In this document: positions 1-11,378 of the stretch, in pieces
How the letters are laid out: every line of letters begins with the position of its first letter
Numbering within the stretch: position 1 is the stretch's first letter
Assembly: GCA_000341795.1 (NCBI GenBank)
Contig: AODO01000005.1
Span: 1-64,000, forward strand
Source: Rhodococcus triatomae BKS 15-14
GTDB lineage: Bacteria; Actinomycetota; Actinomycetes; Mycobacteriales; Mycobacteriaceae
DNA: 64,000 nucleotides
Reading direction: 5' to 3'
Program-made: the position numbers and the translations under genes
Notes under the pieces: model-generated
Databases searched by the model: none
Told to the model about the DNA's origin: nothing
What the model saw: only the letters and a program-made list of their open reading frames with translations

Positions 1-20
1 GACGCCGTTTCGGTGCTTGG

Positions 21-761
21 ATGGCCGTCGTGACAGCTACAGACCACGTCGAACAGCCCGCACCCGCCACCTTCGCGCACGTCGCGCGGGGGTACTACCC
101 GACGTTCGTCGCGCTGTTCACGGCGGTGTTGCTCATCTCCAACATCTGCGCCACGAAGGGCGTCGCGTTCTTCGCCGACCTCGACGTCAGCATCGGCCCG
201 CTGCAGATCCTGCCGATCATCACGGACGGCGGGTTCTTCCTGTTCCCCCTCGCGTACGTCCTCGGTGACGTGCTCAGCGAGGTGTACGGCTTCAAGGCGA
301 CCCGCCGCGCGATCTACCTGGGCTTCGGGGCGCTGATCCTGGCGTCTGCCTGCTTCTGGCTCCTGCTGGAACTGCCGTCGGCGGAGTTCTACGAGAACCA
401 GGAGGCGCTGCACGCGGTCGTCGGCGTGTACCCGCGACTCCTCCTGGCGGGTCTCGCCGGTTATCTCGTCGGGCAGATGCTGAACTCGCTGGTCATGGTG
501 ACCATCAAGGAGCGCACCAAGGAGAAGCACCTGTGGGCGCGCCTGATCGGCTCGACCGTCGTGGGCGAGTTTGCGGACACCCTGATCTTCTGCGCGATCG
601 CCGCCGGGGCGATCGGCATCAGCACCTGGGACGACTTCTTCAACTACCTGCTCGTCGGGTTCCTGTGGAAGACCCTCGTCGAGGTGCTGGTCATGCCGAT
701 CACCTACCGCGTCATCGCGTACGTGAAGAAGCACGAACCGACGTACGTCGTCGCGTCCTGA
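21..761 (+). CDS. yhhQ: Queuosine precursor transporter (VUT/YhhQ family)
   Basis: Predicted inner-membrane importer of 7-deazaguanine precursors of queuosine, DUF165/VUT family. The 246 residues match the family's usual length and hold about six hydrophobic segments, the first near residues 28-46 ('YPTFVALFTAVLLISNICA'). The stretch 'PLAYVLGDVLSEVYGFK' resembles the conserved family motif with its acidic residues. It converges on tgt, whose enzyme inserts such bases into tRNA, so the pair suggests salvage rather than full synthesis. The ATG is 20 bases from the window edge and has no obvious ribosome binding site, so an upstream start cannot be excluded. Confidence 0.9.
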   Translation: MAVVTATDHVEQPAPATFAHVARGYYPTFVALFTAVLLISNICATKGVAFFADLDVSIGPLQILPIITDGGFFLFPLAYVLGDVLSEVYGFKATRRAIYLGFGALILASACFWLLLELPSAEFYENQEALHAVVGVYPRLLLAGLAGYLVGQMLNSLVMVTIKERTKEKHLWARLIGSTVVGEFADTLIFCAIAAGAIGISTWDDFFNYLLVGFLWKTLVEVLVMPITYRVIAYVKKHEPTYVVAS

Positions 762-776
762 CATCACCCCCACCGC

Positions 777-903
777 GGCTGAAGGTGGCCGTCACTCGGC
801 CTGACGAGACCAAGGCCACCTTCAGCCATCAGCCGGCAACACCCCACGCCCGACCGAAGGCCACCTTCACACGACCTGACGAGACCAAGGCCACCTTCAG
901 CCG
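777..903. repeat. Dispersed palindromic element, tandem copy 1
   Basis: A perfect 14-bp inverted repeat (777-790 and 814-827, GGCTGAAGGTGGCC and its complement) is followed by two more copies of the core AAGGCCACCTTCA at 858-870 and 887-899. A stretch of about 25 bases ending in the core (799-824) recurs at 874-899. It lies between the convergent yhhQ and tgt genes, where the hairpin could terminate transcription from both sides. Related elements occur at 29812-29939, 38268-38316 and 39205-39257. Confidence 0.8.
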
Positions 904-922
904 GAGGGCGGAGGGTGTCGGG

Positions 923-4124
<3,202 letters not shown>

Positions 4125-4128
<4 letters not shown>

Positions 4129-5858
4129 GACGCCTCCTCGACGGTGAACTGGGATGCGACGATCTCGGCGTAGGTCGGGCAGGTCTCGAGCAGCCGCTCG
4201 TGTGTGCCGATGCCGACGAGCCGACCGTCGTCGAGGACCAGGATCTGGTCGGCGTCCATGATGCTCGACACCCGTTGCGCCACGACGATGACGCAGGCAT
4301 CGCGGGTGACGGGCCGCAGCGCGGCGCGCAACCGGGCATCGGTGCCGAGGTCGAGTGCGGAGAACGAGTCGTCGAACAGGTAGATCTCCGCGTTGCGGAC
4401 GAGGGCGCGGGCGATCGCGATGCGCTGCCGCTGACCGCCCGAGAGGTTGGCGCCGCCCTGCGCGACGGGTGTGTCGAGTCCGGCGGGGGCCGTCTTGACG
4501 AAGTCGGCGGCCTGCGCGACCTCCAGCGCCCGCCACAGCTGCGCGTCGGTGGCGTCGGGGTTGCCGTACCGCAGGTTGGTGGCGATGGTGCCGGAGAACA
4601 GGAAGGCCTTCTGCGGGACGAGGCCGATCGAGTTGCGCAGGCGGGTCGAGTCGACGTACCGGACATCGGCGGCGCCGACCTGCACCTGCCCTTCGGTGGC
4701 GTCGAGCAACCGCGGGATCAGGTTGAGCAGCGTGGACTTGCCCGAACCGGTTCCACCGATGATCGCGGTCGTCATGCCGGGTTCGGCGAGGAAGTTGACG
4801 TCCCGCAGCACCGGTTCGTCGGCGCCTGGGAAGGAGAAGGACACGTTCCGCATCTCGACGATGCCGCGGGCACGCCACGACTCGAGTTCGCGGGCGGGTT
4901 CCGCGACGGACGGCTCGGTGTCGAGGACCTCGGTGAGCCGTTCCGCACAGACCGAGGCGCGCGGCAGCAGCACCGTCATCACGGTGACCATCATCACCGA
5001 CATCAGGATCTGCATGATGTACGTCAGCACGGCGGTGAGCGCGCCGATCTCCATCGTCCCCTGGTCGATGAGGTGAGCACCGAGCCAGAGCACGGAGATG
5101 CTGGTCAGGTTGGCGATCATCAGGACGGCGGGGCTCATGACCGCCATCAGCCGGCCGACCCGCAACGCGACGGAGACGAGCTGGTCGTTGGTGTCGGCGA
5201 ACCGCTGCACCTCGTCGCGTTCCCGGACGAACGCCCGGACCACCCGGATGCCGGTGATCTGTTCGCGCAGCACCCTGTTGATCGCGTCGATCCGCACCTG
5301 CATGGACCGGAACTCGGGAACCATCTTCCGGACGATCAGGAACATGGTCAACGCCAGCACCGGAACCGCGACGGCCAGCACCCATGCCAGGCCGTGCGAC
5401 TGCTGGATCGACATGACCACGCCACCGATGCACATGATGGGCGCCGCGACGAGGATGGTGCACGAGATGACGACGACCATCTGGATCTGCTGGACGTCGT
5501 TGGTGTTCCGGGTGATCAGCGACGGCGCGCCGAAGAGCCCGACCTCCCGGGACGAGAAGTCGCCGACCTTGTACATCACGGCGGCACGCAGGTCGCGGCC
5601 GAGACCCATGGCCGCGCGGGCGCCGAAGTACACGGCGCCGATGCTGCAGGCGATCTGGAGGCCGGTGATGAGCAGCATGACGCCGCCGGTGGACAGGACG
5701 ACGCTCGTGTCACCTTTCGTGACACCGTCGTCGATGATCCTGGCGTTGAGGGTCGGCAGATACAGCGACGCCATCGTGGAGATCAACTGCAGTGCGATCA
5801 CACCAGCGAGGTCGGCCCGGTACGGCCGCAGGTATGTCCGCAGCAGTGAGTACAGCAT
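4125..5858 (-). CDS. ABC exporter half-transporter, degenerate ATPase subunit
   Basis: Partner of the downstream half-transporter: a membrane domain followed by an ATPase domain. Walker A is 'GGTGSGKST' and the signature is a perfect 'LSGGQRQRIAIARAL'. Walker B ends 'FDDSFSALD', with Asp in place of the catalytic Glu, and the switch His is Gln in 'VVAQRVSSI'. This pattern is known for heterodimeric exporters with one non-hydrolysing ATP site. I chose the ATG at 5858 ('MLYSLLRTYLRP') over an upstream TTG at 5876. It is the first gene of a three-gene coupled operon ending in tgt. Confidence 0.9.
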
Positions 5859-5939
5859 AGTGACCGAGGCTACCAACCAGGCTGTTTGCCGACCTGTTGC
5901 CGGTCGTGACTTCGGTTCACGACCTCGCCGCGGCGAACG

Positions 5940-6395
5940 TCAGCGGCGTTGCCAGGCCTCCGGGTCGGCGGTGAGCCGGCCGACGAACTCCGGCAGCGTC
6001 CCCGACGCGATGTCCGCGACGGTCACCTCCTCGAGCACCGCGCGCAGGTTGACGCGAACGGCGATCCACACGTCCCGCAACGGCTTCGCGGGGCCGTCGT
6101 ACTCGACCTCCTCCGGACGCTCCCCGCGCACCGAGGCGAGCGGGCCCTCCACCGAACGGATGACGTCGGCGACGGCGATCTGCTCCGCCGGCCGGGCGAG
6201 CCAGTAGCCGCCGTCCGGCCCGCGACGGCTCTGCACGAGCTCGGCGCGCCGCAGGTCTCCGAGGACGGCCTCGAGGAACTTGTGCGGAATGGCCTGAGCG
6301 GTGGCAAGGTACTCGGCCTTCACGGGCGGACTCTCGGCTCCCGCGAGTTCGACGAGGGTGCGCACGGCGTAGTCGACCTTCGCGCTGATGTGCAC
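5940..6395 (-). CDS. Rrf2-family transcriptional regulator
   Basis: A 151-residue winged-helix regulator starting 'MHISAKVDYAVRTLVELA', the typical Rrf2 opening. The wing is 'SRRGPDGGYWLARP'. It contains no cysteine, so it cannot bind an Fe-S cluster in the way IscR or NsrR does; this fits the CymR-like branch that senses sulfur metabolites, although the ligand is an inference. It is divergent from a cysteine-ending leader peptide and an SsuD-type monooxygenase, so control of sulfonate use is the likely role. An imperfect palindrome at 6438-6461 upstream of both genes may be its operator. Confidence 0.88.
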   Translation of the reverse strand: MHISAKVDYAVRTLVELAGAESPPVKAEYLATAQAIPHKFLEAVLGDLRRAELVQSRRGPDGGYWLARPAEQIAVADVIRSVEGPLASVRGERPEEVEYDGPAKPLRDVWIAVRVNLRAVLEEVTVADIASGTLPEFVGRLTADPEAWQRR

Positions 6396-6437
6396 CGATC
6401 ACTCCCTCGTCCGGCCCCGGTCGGAGCTTCCGCGCCA

Positions 6438-6461
6438 ATTCCTATCACGGTGGTATGGAAT
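6438..6461. promoter_or_regulatory. Candidate Rrf2 operator
   Basis: An imperfect 24-bp palindrome with ATTCC/GGAAT arms and a mixed centre, in the divergent region between the Rrf2 gene and the ssuD leader. Size and placement suit an Rrf2 dimer, but binding is inferred. Confidence 0.4.
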
Positions 6462-6522
6462 CGCCAACAGTCACGCCACGACCGGATTGACAGCATCCGC
6501 GGGTCACTGAGAACCTGGACGC

Positions 6523-6597
6523 ATGTCCGGTCTGCTCACGCTCACGGTTCGACGCCACGTCGATCTCCTGCGTGTGGCCGGTGCGCTCTGTCGGTAG
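6523..6597 (+). CDS. Cysteine-ending leader peptide upstream of ssuD-like gene
   Basis: A 24-residue ORF ATG...TAG whose product contains 'RRHVDLLRVAGALCR' and ends Cys-Arg-stop. Short actinobacterial leader peptides with an R-x-H-V-D-L-x-R...LC pattern are known upstream of sulfur-assimilation genes and are annotated as putative attenuation leaders. The stop is 62 nt before the SsuD-like start, consistent with ribosome stalling at the single Cys codon controlling the downstream gene when cysteine is short. Attenuation is inferred; I do not see a classic terminator with a T-run in the 62-nt spacer. Confidence 0.75.
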   Translation: MSGLLTLTVRRHVDLLRVAGALCR

Positions 6598-6659
6598 CGG
6601 CCCGCCCCGCCTTCCTCACCGCATCCGCGGCACACCGCACCCTTCAGTCCGGAGACCCC

Positions 6660-7778
6660 ATGAGCGTCGATCTGCACTGGTTCCTGCCCACCGCCGGCGA
6701 CGGCCGCGGCATCGTGGACAACTCGAACTCCTCGAACGCCGACCCGCGCACCGCCGGCGAACGCGCCCCCACCCTCGACTACCTGACGCAGGTCGCGCGG
6801 GCCGCCGAGGCCGCGGGATTCACCGGCGTCCTCACCCCGACCGGCACCCACTGCGAGGACGCGTGGCTGACCACCGCCGCCCTGATCCCGTTGACGACGC
6901 GACTCAAGTTCCTCGTCGCATTCCGGCCCGGCGCCATCTCCCCGACCCTGGCCGCGCAGATGGCGTCGAGCTTCCAGCGACTGTCGGGCGGGCGCCTCCT
7001 GCTCAACGTGGTGACCGGTGGCGACTCCATCGAGCAGCAGCAGTTCGGCGACTGGCTGAACAAGGACCAGCGCTACGCCCGGACCGCCGAATTCATGCAG
7101 GCGCTGCGCGGCACCTGGGCCGACGAACCGTTCGACTTCACCGGCGAGCACTACACCCTCGCGGGTGCCACCACCTCCGCACCGCCAAATCCCGTGCCGC
7201 CGTTGTACTTCGGCGGGTCCTCTGCCGCCGCGCTCCCCGTCGCGGGCGCGCACGCGGACGTCTACCTCACCTGGGGCGAACCGCCGGCTGCCGTCGCCGC
7301 GAAGATCGCCGCGGTGCGCGAGCACGCCGAGCGGGCCGGCCGCAGCATCCGCTTCGGCATCCGCCTGCACGTCATCACCCGCGACACGTCGGCGGAGGCG
7401 TGGGCGGTGACCGAGAAGATGCTCGCCGGCCTCGATCCCGACGCGGTCGCCGCCACCGCGGCCCGCTTCGCGAACGCGGAGTCCGAGGGGCAGCGGCGGA
7501 TGACCGCGCTGCACGCAGGCAGCATCGCCGACCTGGAGATCGCCCCGAACCTGTGGGCCGGGATCGGGCTGGTCCGCGGCGGCGCCGGAACGGCACTCGT
7601 CGGCAGCCACACCGAGGTCGCGGACCGTATCGCGGAGTACCACGCGGCCGGCATCGACGAGTTCGTCCTGTCCGGGTATCCGCACGTCGAGGAGGCGTAC
7701 TGGTTCGGTGAGGGCGTTCGCCCGATCCTCGCGCGTCGCGGCTTGCTGACCGGCAGTCCCGCGCTGGCACCGGCGTAG
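6660..7778 (+). CDS. ssuD: LLM flavin-dependent alkanesulfonate monooxygenase-like
   Basis: Bacterial luciferase-like TIM-barrel enzyme of 372 residues, close to SsuD (about 380), which uses FMNH2 and O2 to cleave alkanesulfonates to aldehyde and sulfite. The start 'MSVDLHWFLPTAGDGR', the barrel segment 'VAFRPGAISPTLAAQMA' and 'GGRLLLNVVTGG' are typical. The leader peptide and divergent Rrf2 gene support a sulfur-scavenging role. No ssuABC transporter or ssuE reductase is adjacent, so substrate range and FMNH2 supply are open. Confidence 0.88.
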   Translation: MSVDLHWFLPTAGDGRGIVDNSNSSNADPRTAGERAPTLDYLTQVARAAEAAGFTGVLTPTGTHCEDAWLTTAALIPLTTRLKFLVAFRPGAISPTLAAQMASSFQRLSGGRLLLNVVTGGDSIEQQQFGDWLNKDQRYARTAEFMQALRGTWADEPFDFTGEHYTLAGATTSAPPNPVPPLYFGGSSAAALPVAGAHADVYLTWGEPPAAVAAKIAAVREHAERAGRSIRFGIRLHVITRDTSAEAWAVTEKMLAGLDPDAVAATAARFANAESEGQRRMTALHAGSIADLEIAPNLWAGIGLVRGGAGTALVGSHTEVADRIAEYHAAGIDEFVLSGYPHVEEAYWFGEGVRPILARRGLLTGSPALAPA

Positions 7779-7839
7779 CCGGACACCGGGTTCGGCGGAA
7801 CGCCGGATCGATGGCCTCGGGCCGGTCCACACTGCTTAC

Positions 7840-8778
7840 ATGCTCGCTCTGCCCGACCTGTGGAACACCCTGCCGCCGCCGCTGCGCGACCCAGTCGCTC
7901 TCGCGATCCCGTTCTTCGTGCTCTTCCTCGTCATCGAGTGGGTCGCGGCGCGGCATCTCGGCGGCCCGGAGATCGACGACCACGGGCGCGCGCACCCACC
8001 CGAGGGTGGCTACGAGCAGCGCGACGCACGGGCGAGCATCTCGATGGGTCTGGTGTCCGTCGCGACCAGTGCCGCGTGGAAGGCCCTGGCGCTGGTCGCC
8101 TACGCGGCGATCTACGCGTATCTCGCGCCCTGGCACCTGCCGGCGAACGCCTGGTACACGTGGGTGATCCTGATCGTCGGCGTCGACTTCCTCTTCTACT
8201 GGTACCACCGCATCGCGCACCGGGTGCGGGTCGTGTGGGCGACCCATCAGGCCCACCACTCGAGCGAGTACTTCAACTTCGCGACCGCGCTGCGCCAGAA
8301 GTGGAACAACAGCGGCGAGATCGTCATGTGGATCCCGTTGCCGCTGATCGGAATTCCGCCGTGGATGGTGTTCGTCGGGTTCTCCGTGAACCTCGTCTAC
8401 CAGTTCTTCGTGCACACCGAGCACATCGACCGACTGCCCCGGCCGATCGAGTTCGTCCTCAACACCCCGTCGCACCACCGGGTCCACCACGGCTGCGACC
8501 CCGAGTACCTGGACCGGAACTACGCCGGGATCTTCATCGTCTGGGACCGGATGTTCGGCACCTTCCAGGAGGAGACGCACCGACCAACCTACGGGCTGAC
8601 GAAGCCGGTCGGGACGTACAACATCCTCACGCTGCAGGGTCACGAGTACGCGGCCATCGGCCGCGACGTCGCCGCCGCCGACACCTGGCGGGACAAGTTC
8701 GGCTACGTGTTCGGTCCGCCCGGCTGGGCGCCCCGAACCCCGCCGACCCCGGACGCCCGAGCCACGCCGGCCGCATGA
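7840..8778 (+). CDS. Sterol desaturase / fatty-acid hydroxylase family membrane protein
   Basis: Di-iron membrane oxidase of the fatty acid hydroxylase superfamily, 312 residues. The three histidine clusters are visible: 'HRIAH' at 123-127, 'HQAHH' at 136-140 and 'HRVHH' near 210. Hydrophobic segments around residues 19-36 and 105-121, plus later ones, place it in the membrane. The substrate (fatty acid, sterol or carotenoid-like lipid) cannot be told from sequence. It stands alone between ssuD and a terminator shared with the converging YceI gene. Confidence 0.87.
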   Translation: MLALPDLWNTLPPPLRDPVALAIPFFVLFLVIEWVAARHLGGPEIDDHGRAHPPEGGYEQRDARASISMGLVSVATSAAWKALALVAYAAIYAYLAPWHLPANAWYTWVILIVGVDFLFYWYHRIAHRVRVVWATHQAHHSSEYFNFATALRQKWNNSGEIVMWIPLPLIGIPPWMVFVGFSVNLVYQFFVHTEHIDRLPRPIEFVLNTPSHHRVHHGCDPEYLDRNYAGIFIVWDRMFGTFQEETHRPTYGLTKPVGTYNILTLQGHEYAAIGRDVAAADTWRDKFGYVFGPPGWAPRTPPTPDARATPAA

Positions 8779-8824
8779 ACGGAACCGTTCAGTCGATCTG
8801 TTCGACTGAACGGTTCCGTTCATG
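8774..8824. terminator. Long perfect palindrome, bidirectional terminator
   Basis: Two perfectly complementary 23-bp arms (8774-8796 and 8802-8824) around a 5-base loop. The hairpin includes the TGA of the desaturase gene and lies before the end of the converging YceI gene. No T-run follows on either side. Confidence 0.7.
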
Positions 8825-8864
8825 CCCTTCGGCCCGGGCAGAGACGCGGGCGACGAGAGGGCGG

Positions 8865-9551
8865 CTAGCTCTTCTGGAGGCTGACGAGGAAGTCGACGGT
8901 GCCGGAGGGATCGACGGTGACGAAGCCCAGCGACGGCGGCGTCACGCCGTAGTCCGTCCAGGTGACGGGGATGGCGCCGGAGGCGATGAGGTCGCTTCCG
9001 GAACGCAGGACCTCGACGTCCACGGTGACCGGCCGCGCGGTGCCCTTCAGCGTGAGGGTGCCGGTCGCGGCGACCGTGCCCGTGGTGCCGTCGGTCGGTA
9101 CCGACGTCAGGTCGACGGGGGCGTCGATCGTGAACGTCGCGGTCGGGAACTCGGCGGTGTTCATCACGTTGCCGGTGAACTGGCCGTCGCGGCGCCCGTT
9201 GTCCGTCTTGATCGTCGCGACCTCGACGGTGACCTCGCCTGCGGTGAGCTTGCCGTCCTGCACGGTCGCCGAGCCGTCGACGTCGCCGGTCGAGCCGACG
9301 ACGGTGACGCTGGCCCCGTTGAGGATCTCGTGCACCGTGTAGCCGGCCGCGGTGGCGTTGGGGGCGGTCCCCGGCACCACCGACCACTGGCCGTCGATGT
9401 CACCCTCGGCGGCCTGTGCGCCCTCGGTGGACACGGACGCGGCCGGCGCGTCGTCCTCGGCGATCCAGTTCCCGTACACCCACGGTCCGGCAACCACTGC
9501 CACCACCACGAGCGCGACGATTCCCCCGATGATCCACCAGCGCTTGGTCAT
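8865..9551 (-). CDS. Membrane-anchored YceI-family lipid-binding protein
   Basis: One N-terminal transmembrane anchor ('WWIIGGIVALVVVAVVAG', about residues 5-22) followed by an exported YceI-like lipocalin fold. The family block 'DGQFTGNVMNTAEFPTATF' is clear, and the C-terminal half holds 'GTLTLKGTARPVTVDV'. YceI proteins bind isoprenoid or other amphiphilic lipids; the ligand here is unknown. I use the ATG at 9551 ('MTKRWWIIGG') instead of an upstream start at 9572. Length 228 residues. Confidence 0.87.
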   Translation of the reverse strand: MTKRWWIIGGIVALVVVAVVAGPWVYGNWIAEDDAPAASVSTEGAQAAEGDIDGQWSVVPGTAPNATAAGYTVHEILNGASVTVVGSTGDVDGSATVQDGKLTAGEVTVEVATIKTDNGRRDGQFTGNVMNTAEFPTATFTIDAPVDLTSVPTDGTTGTVAATGTLTLKGTARPVTVDVEVLRSGSDLIASGAIPVTWTDYGVTPPSLGFVTVDPSGTVDFLVSLQKS

Positions 9552-9611
9552 GACCGCCACGATAGTTGACACTTCAAGGTCGTGGGGCTTCCAGAATCCG
9601 GGACGGCCGGA

Positions 9612-9998
9612 TCAGCAGTTGTCGAACTTCCATTCGCCTTCGACGAAACGCCACGTCATCGGCGACTTGTTGCCCTTGCCGTCGAAGGACGTCGCGATCA
9701 CGGTGGCCGAGTCGCCGTCCATGGTGATGGCGAGTTCCTGCGGACCGGAGAAGTCCCGGCCCGCGTACGCCAGGGACGCGGCCTCCGCGTAATCCTCGCG
9801 GGTGAACTTGTCCTGGCACCGCTGGGACAGGGTGTCGTAGTCCTCGGCGTACTGCCCCTTCTGCAACCGCCCGTACTGGGTGTCCAGGGTGGCGCGCAGA
9901 CTGTCCTCGGTCGGCGCAGCCGACGAGTCGTCCGACGAGCACCCGGCCAATGCCAACACCGCCGCGCCTGCGAGCGAAATCACGATCGAAGCCTTCAT
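9612..9998 (-). CDS. Small secreted lipoprotein of unknown function
   Basis: A 128-residue lipoprotein: signal peptide with lipobox 'LALAGC' (Cys about 20), a Ser/Asp linker, then a small domain ending 'MTWRFVEGEWKFDNC'. That ending, with alternating aromatic residues, resembles NTF2-like or DUF4878-type lumenal domains, but I cannot assign a family firmly. The final residue is a Cys that could pair with the Cys in 'SQRCQDKF'. It lies just upstream of the YceI gene on the same strand and may be co-transcribed with it. Confidence 0.72.
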   Translation of the reverse strand: MKASIVISLAGAAVLALAGCSSDDSSAAPTEDSLRATLDTQYGRLQKGQYAEDYDTLSQRCQDKFTREDYAEAASLAYAGRDFSGPQELAITMDGDSATVIATSFDGKGNKSPMTWRFVEGEWKFDNC

Positions 9999-10075
9999 CA
10001 CCGGCACATGGTTACCAGATCGGCCCGCCTCCCGTCCCCGGACCGGAGAAATCGGTCCGAACGAGGGACACACAG

Positions 10076-10114
10076 AAAAAAGCTCCCCACCTGCGTACAC
10101 AGGTGGGGAGCTTT
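10076..10114 (-). terminator. Intrinsic terminator of tRNA-Ser(CGA)
   Basis: A 15-bp perfect stem (10079-10093 with 10100-10114) followed on the minus strand by a run of six T's (10076-10081). It begins right at the CCA end of the tRNA, so it terminates the minus-strand tRNA transcript. Confidence 0.9.
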
Positions 10115-10204
10115 GGCGGTGGCGGAGGGATTTGAACCCTCGGTACGGGGTTACCGTACACAGCATTTCGAGTGCTGCACCTTCGGCCGCTCGGACACGC
10201 CACC
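10114..10204 (-). tRNA. tRNA-Ser(CGA)
   Basis: Class II tRNA with a 7-bp acceptor stem (GGTGGCG at 10204-10198 pairing with CGCCACC), a long variable arm, T-loop 'GGTTCAAATCC' and encoded CCA (10114-10116). The anticodon loop reads CTCGAAA, giving anticodon CGA for UCG codons. It lies downstream of tadA on the same strand. Confidence 0.95.
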
Positions 10205-10291
10205 GCGGGAAACAGTACCCGAACGCCCCCGGGGGACGAAATCGCGCCTCAACCTGCAGAAACCGCTCGGGTGAGGGGAACCCATCCCTGG

Positions 10292-10795
10292 TCAGACCGA
10301 GTGAGGGTTCCCCTCACCCTGGGGTGGCGCGAGTCGGTGGGTCCGGAAGAAGTCGTCGAGCAGGGCGGCGCAGTCGGCTTCGAGGACCCCGCCGCGCACC
10401 TGCGGGCGATGCGTGAGCCGCCGGTCCCGGACCACGTCCCACAGCGAGCCGACCGCCCCGGTCTTCGGCTCCCACGCCCCGAACACCACCCGCGACACCC
10501 GCGCCAGCACCAAGGCCCCCGCGCACATCGTGCACGGCTCCAGCGTCACCGCCAGCGTCGCGCCCTCCAGTCGCCAGCCGTCGCCGTGTACGGCAGCCGC
10601 CTGCCGCAGCGCCAGCACCTCGGCGTGTGCGGTGGGATCCCCGGACGCCTCGCGGGCGTTCGCTGCCCGCGCCAGCTCCCGCCCCTCGGCGTCGAAGACG
10701 ACCGCGCCGACGGGGACGTCGGCCGGGCTGGCGTCACGCGCCGCGTCGAGGGCGGCGCGCACCATCGCCTCGTCGCGGGCGAGCGGCGACGTCAC
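10292..10795 (-). CDS. tadA: tRNA(adenine34) deaminase
   Basis: Zinc deaminase converting A34 of tRNA-Arg(ACG) to inosine. The zinc and proton-shuttle motifs 'HAEV' (His57, Glu59) and 'PCTMCAGA' (Cys88 and Cys91) are intact. It has 167 residues from a GTG that overlaps the upstream gene's stop as GTGA. Its expected substrate, tRNA-Arg(ACG), is encoded in the same window at 17185-17260. Order with the upstream partner and nearby tyrA matches Rv3752c-Rv3754. Confidence 0.95.
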   Translation of the reverse strand: MTSPLARDEAMVRAALDAARDASPADVPVGAVVFDAEGRELARAANAREASGDPTAHAEVLALRQAAAVHGDGWRLEGATLAVTLEPCTMCAGALVLARVSRVVFGAWEPKTGAVGSLWDVVRDRRLTHRPQVRGGVLEADCAALLDDFFRTHRLAPPQGEGNPHSV

Positions 10796-11328
10796 CGCAG
10801 CGGCGCGTCGAGCACGGCTGTCAGCTCGGAACCGAACCCGAGACGCTGCGCGATCATGGTCAACTGCTCGTCGGGATACAGGTCGGTCTCCGCGAGGATC
10901 ACGCCGAGCACCGGCTCGGGCAGTCCGAGGTCCGACAGCACCGACAGGTCGCCCTCTTCCCAGGGCTCGATGTCGTCGAGCTCGTCCGCATCGATGTCGG
11001 GGGTCTCGATGTTCAGCGCCTCGAGGACGTCGGCGGCGATGTCGTACTCCAATGCCATCGTCGCGTCCGACAGCAGCAATCGGGTTCCCGTCGGCGCGGG
11101 ACGCAGGATGACGAAGAACTCCTCGTCGATGTCGAGGAGACCGAACACGGCGCCCGACGCGCGCATCTCGAGAAGTTCCTTCTCGGCCTGCTCGAGGCTG
11201 GTCAGCGACGCCGCACTCAGCGCGGTGCACTTCCATTTCCCGTCGTCGAGAACCACTGCAACACCTACGCCGTCGAGGTCGTCGAACCGGTCGGACGAGG
11301 CATTGTTCCCCGCGCGTTGAGCAGCCAT
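10792..11328 (-). CDS. tRNA adenosine deaminase-associated protein
   Basis: A 178-residue acidic protein conserved beside tadA in actinobacteria (the TIGR03941-type family; M. tuberculosis Rv3753c position). It contains 'DLDGVGVAVVLDDGKWKC' near the N terminus and a very acidic middle ('ETPDIDADELDDIEPWEEGD'). No catalytic motif is visible. Coupling of its stop to the tadA start suggests a partner or chaperone role, which is inference. I use the ATG at 11328 because the upstream extension looks non-coding. Confidence 0.85.
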   Translation of the reverse strand: MAAQRAGNNASSDRFDDLDGVGVAVVLDDGKWKCTALSAASLTSLEQAEKELLEMRASGAVFGLLDIDEEFFVILRPAPTGTRLLLSDATMALEYDIAADVLEALNIETPDIDADELDDIEPWEEGDLSVLSDLGLPEPVLGVILAETDLYPDEQLTMIAQRLGFGSELTAVLDAPLR

Positions 11329-11378
11329 GCGGCAACCGTAGTCCGCACGTGCCCCCGACATGAAGTTCAGCGGGGCAA

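Noticed and set aside
4200-5849. 549-codon plus-strand frame
   Set aside because: Antisense shadow of the first ABC subunit; low-complexity Asp/His/Arg composition.
10012-10203. Short ORFs over the tRNA-Ser(CGA) region
   Set aside because: They read through a tRNA and its terminator; the RNA gene explains the sequence.
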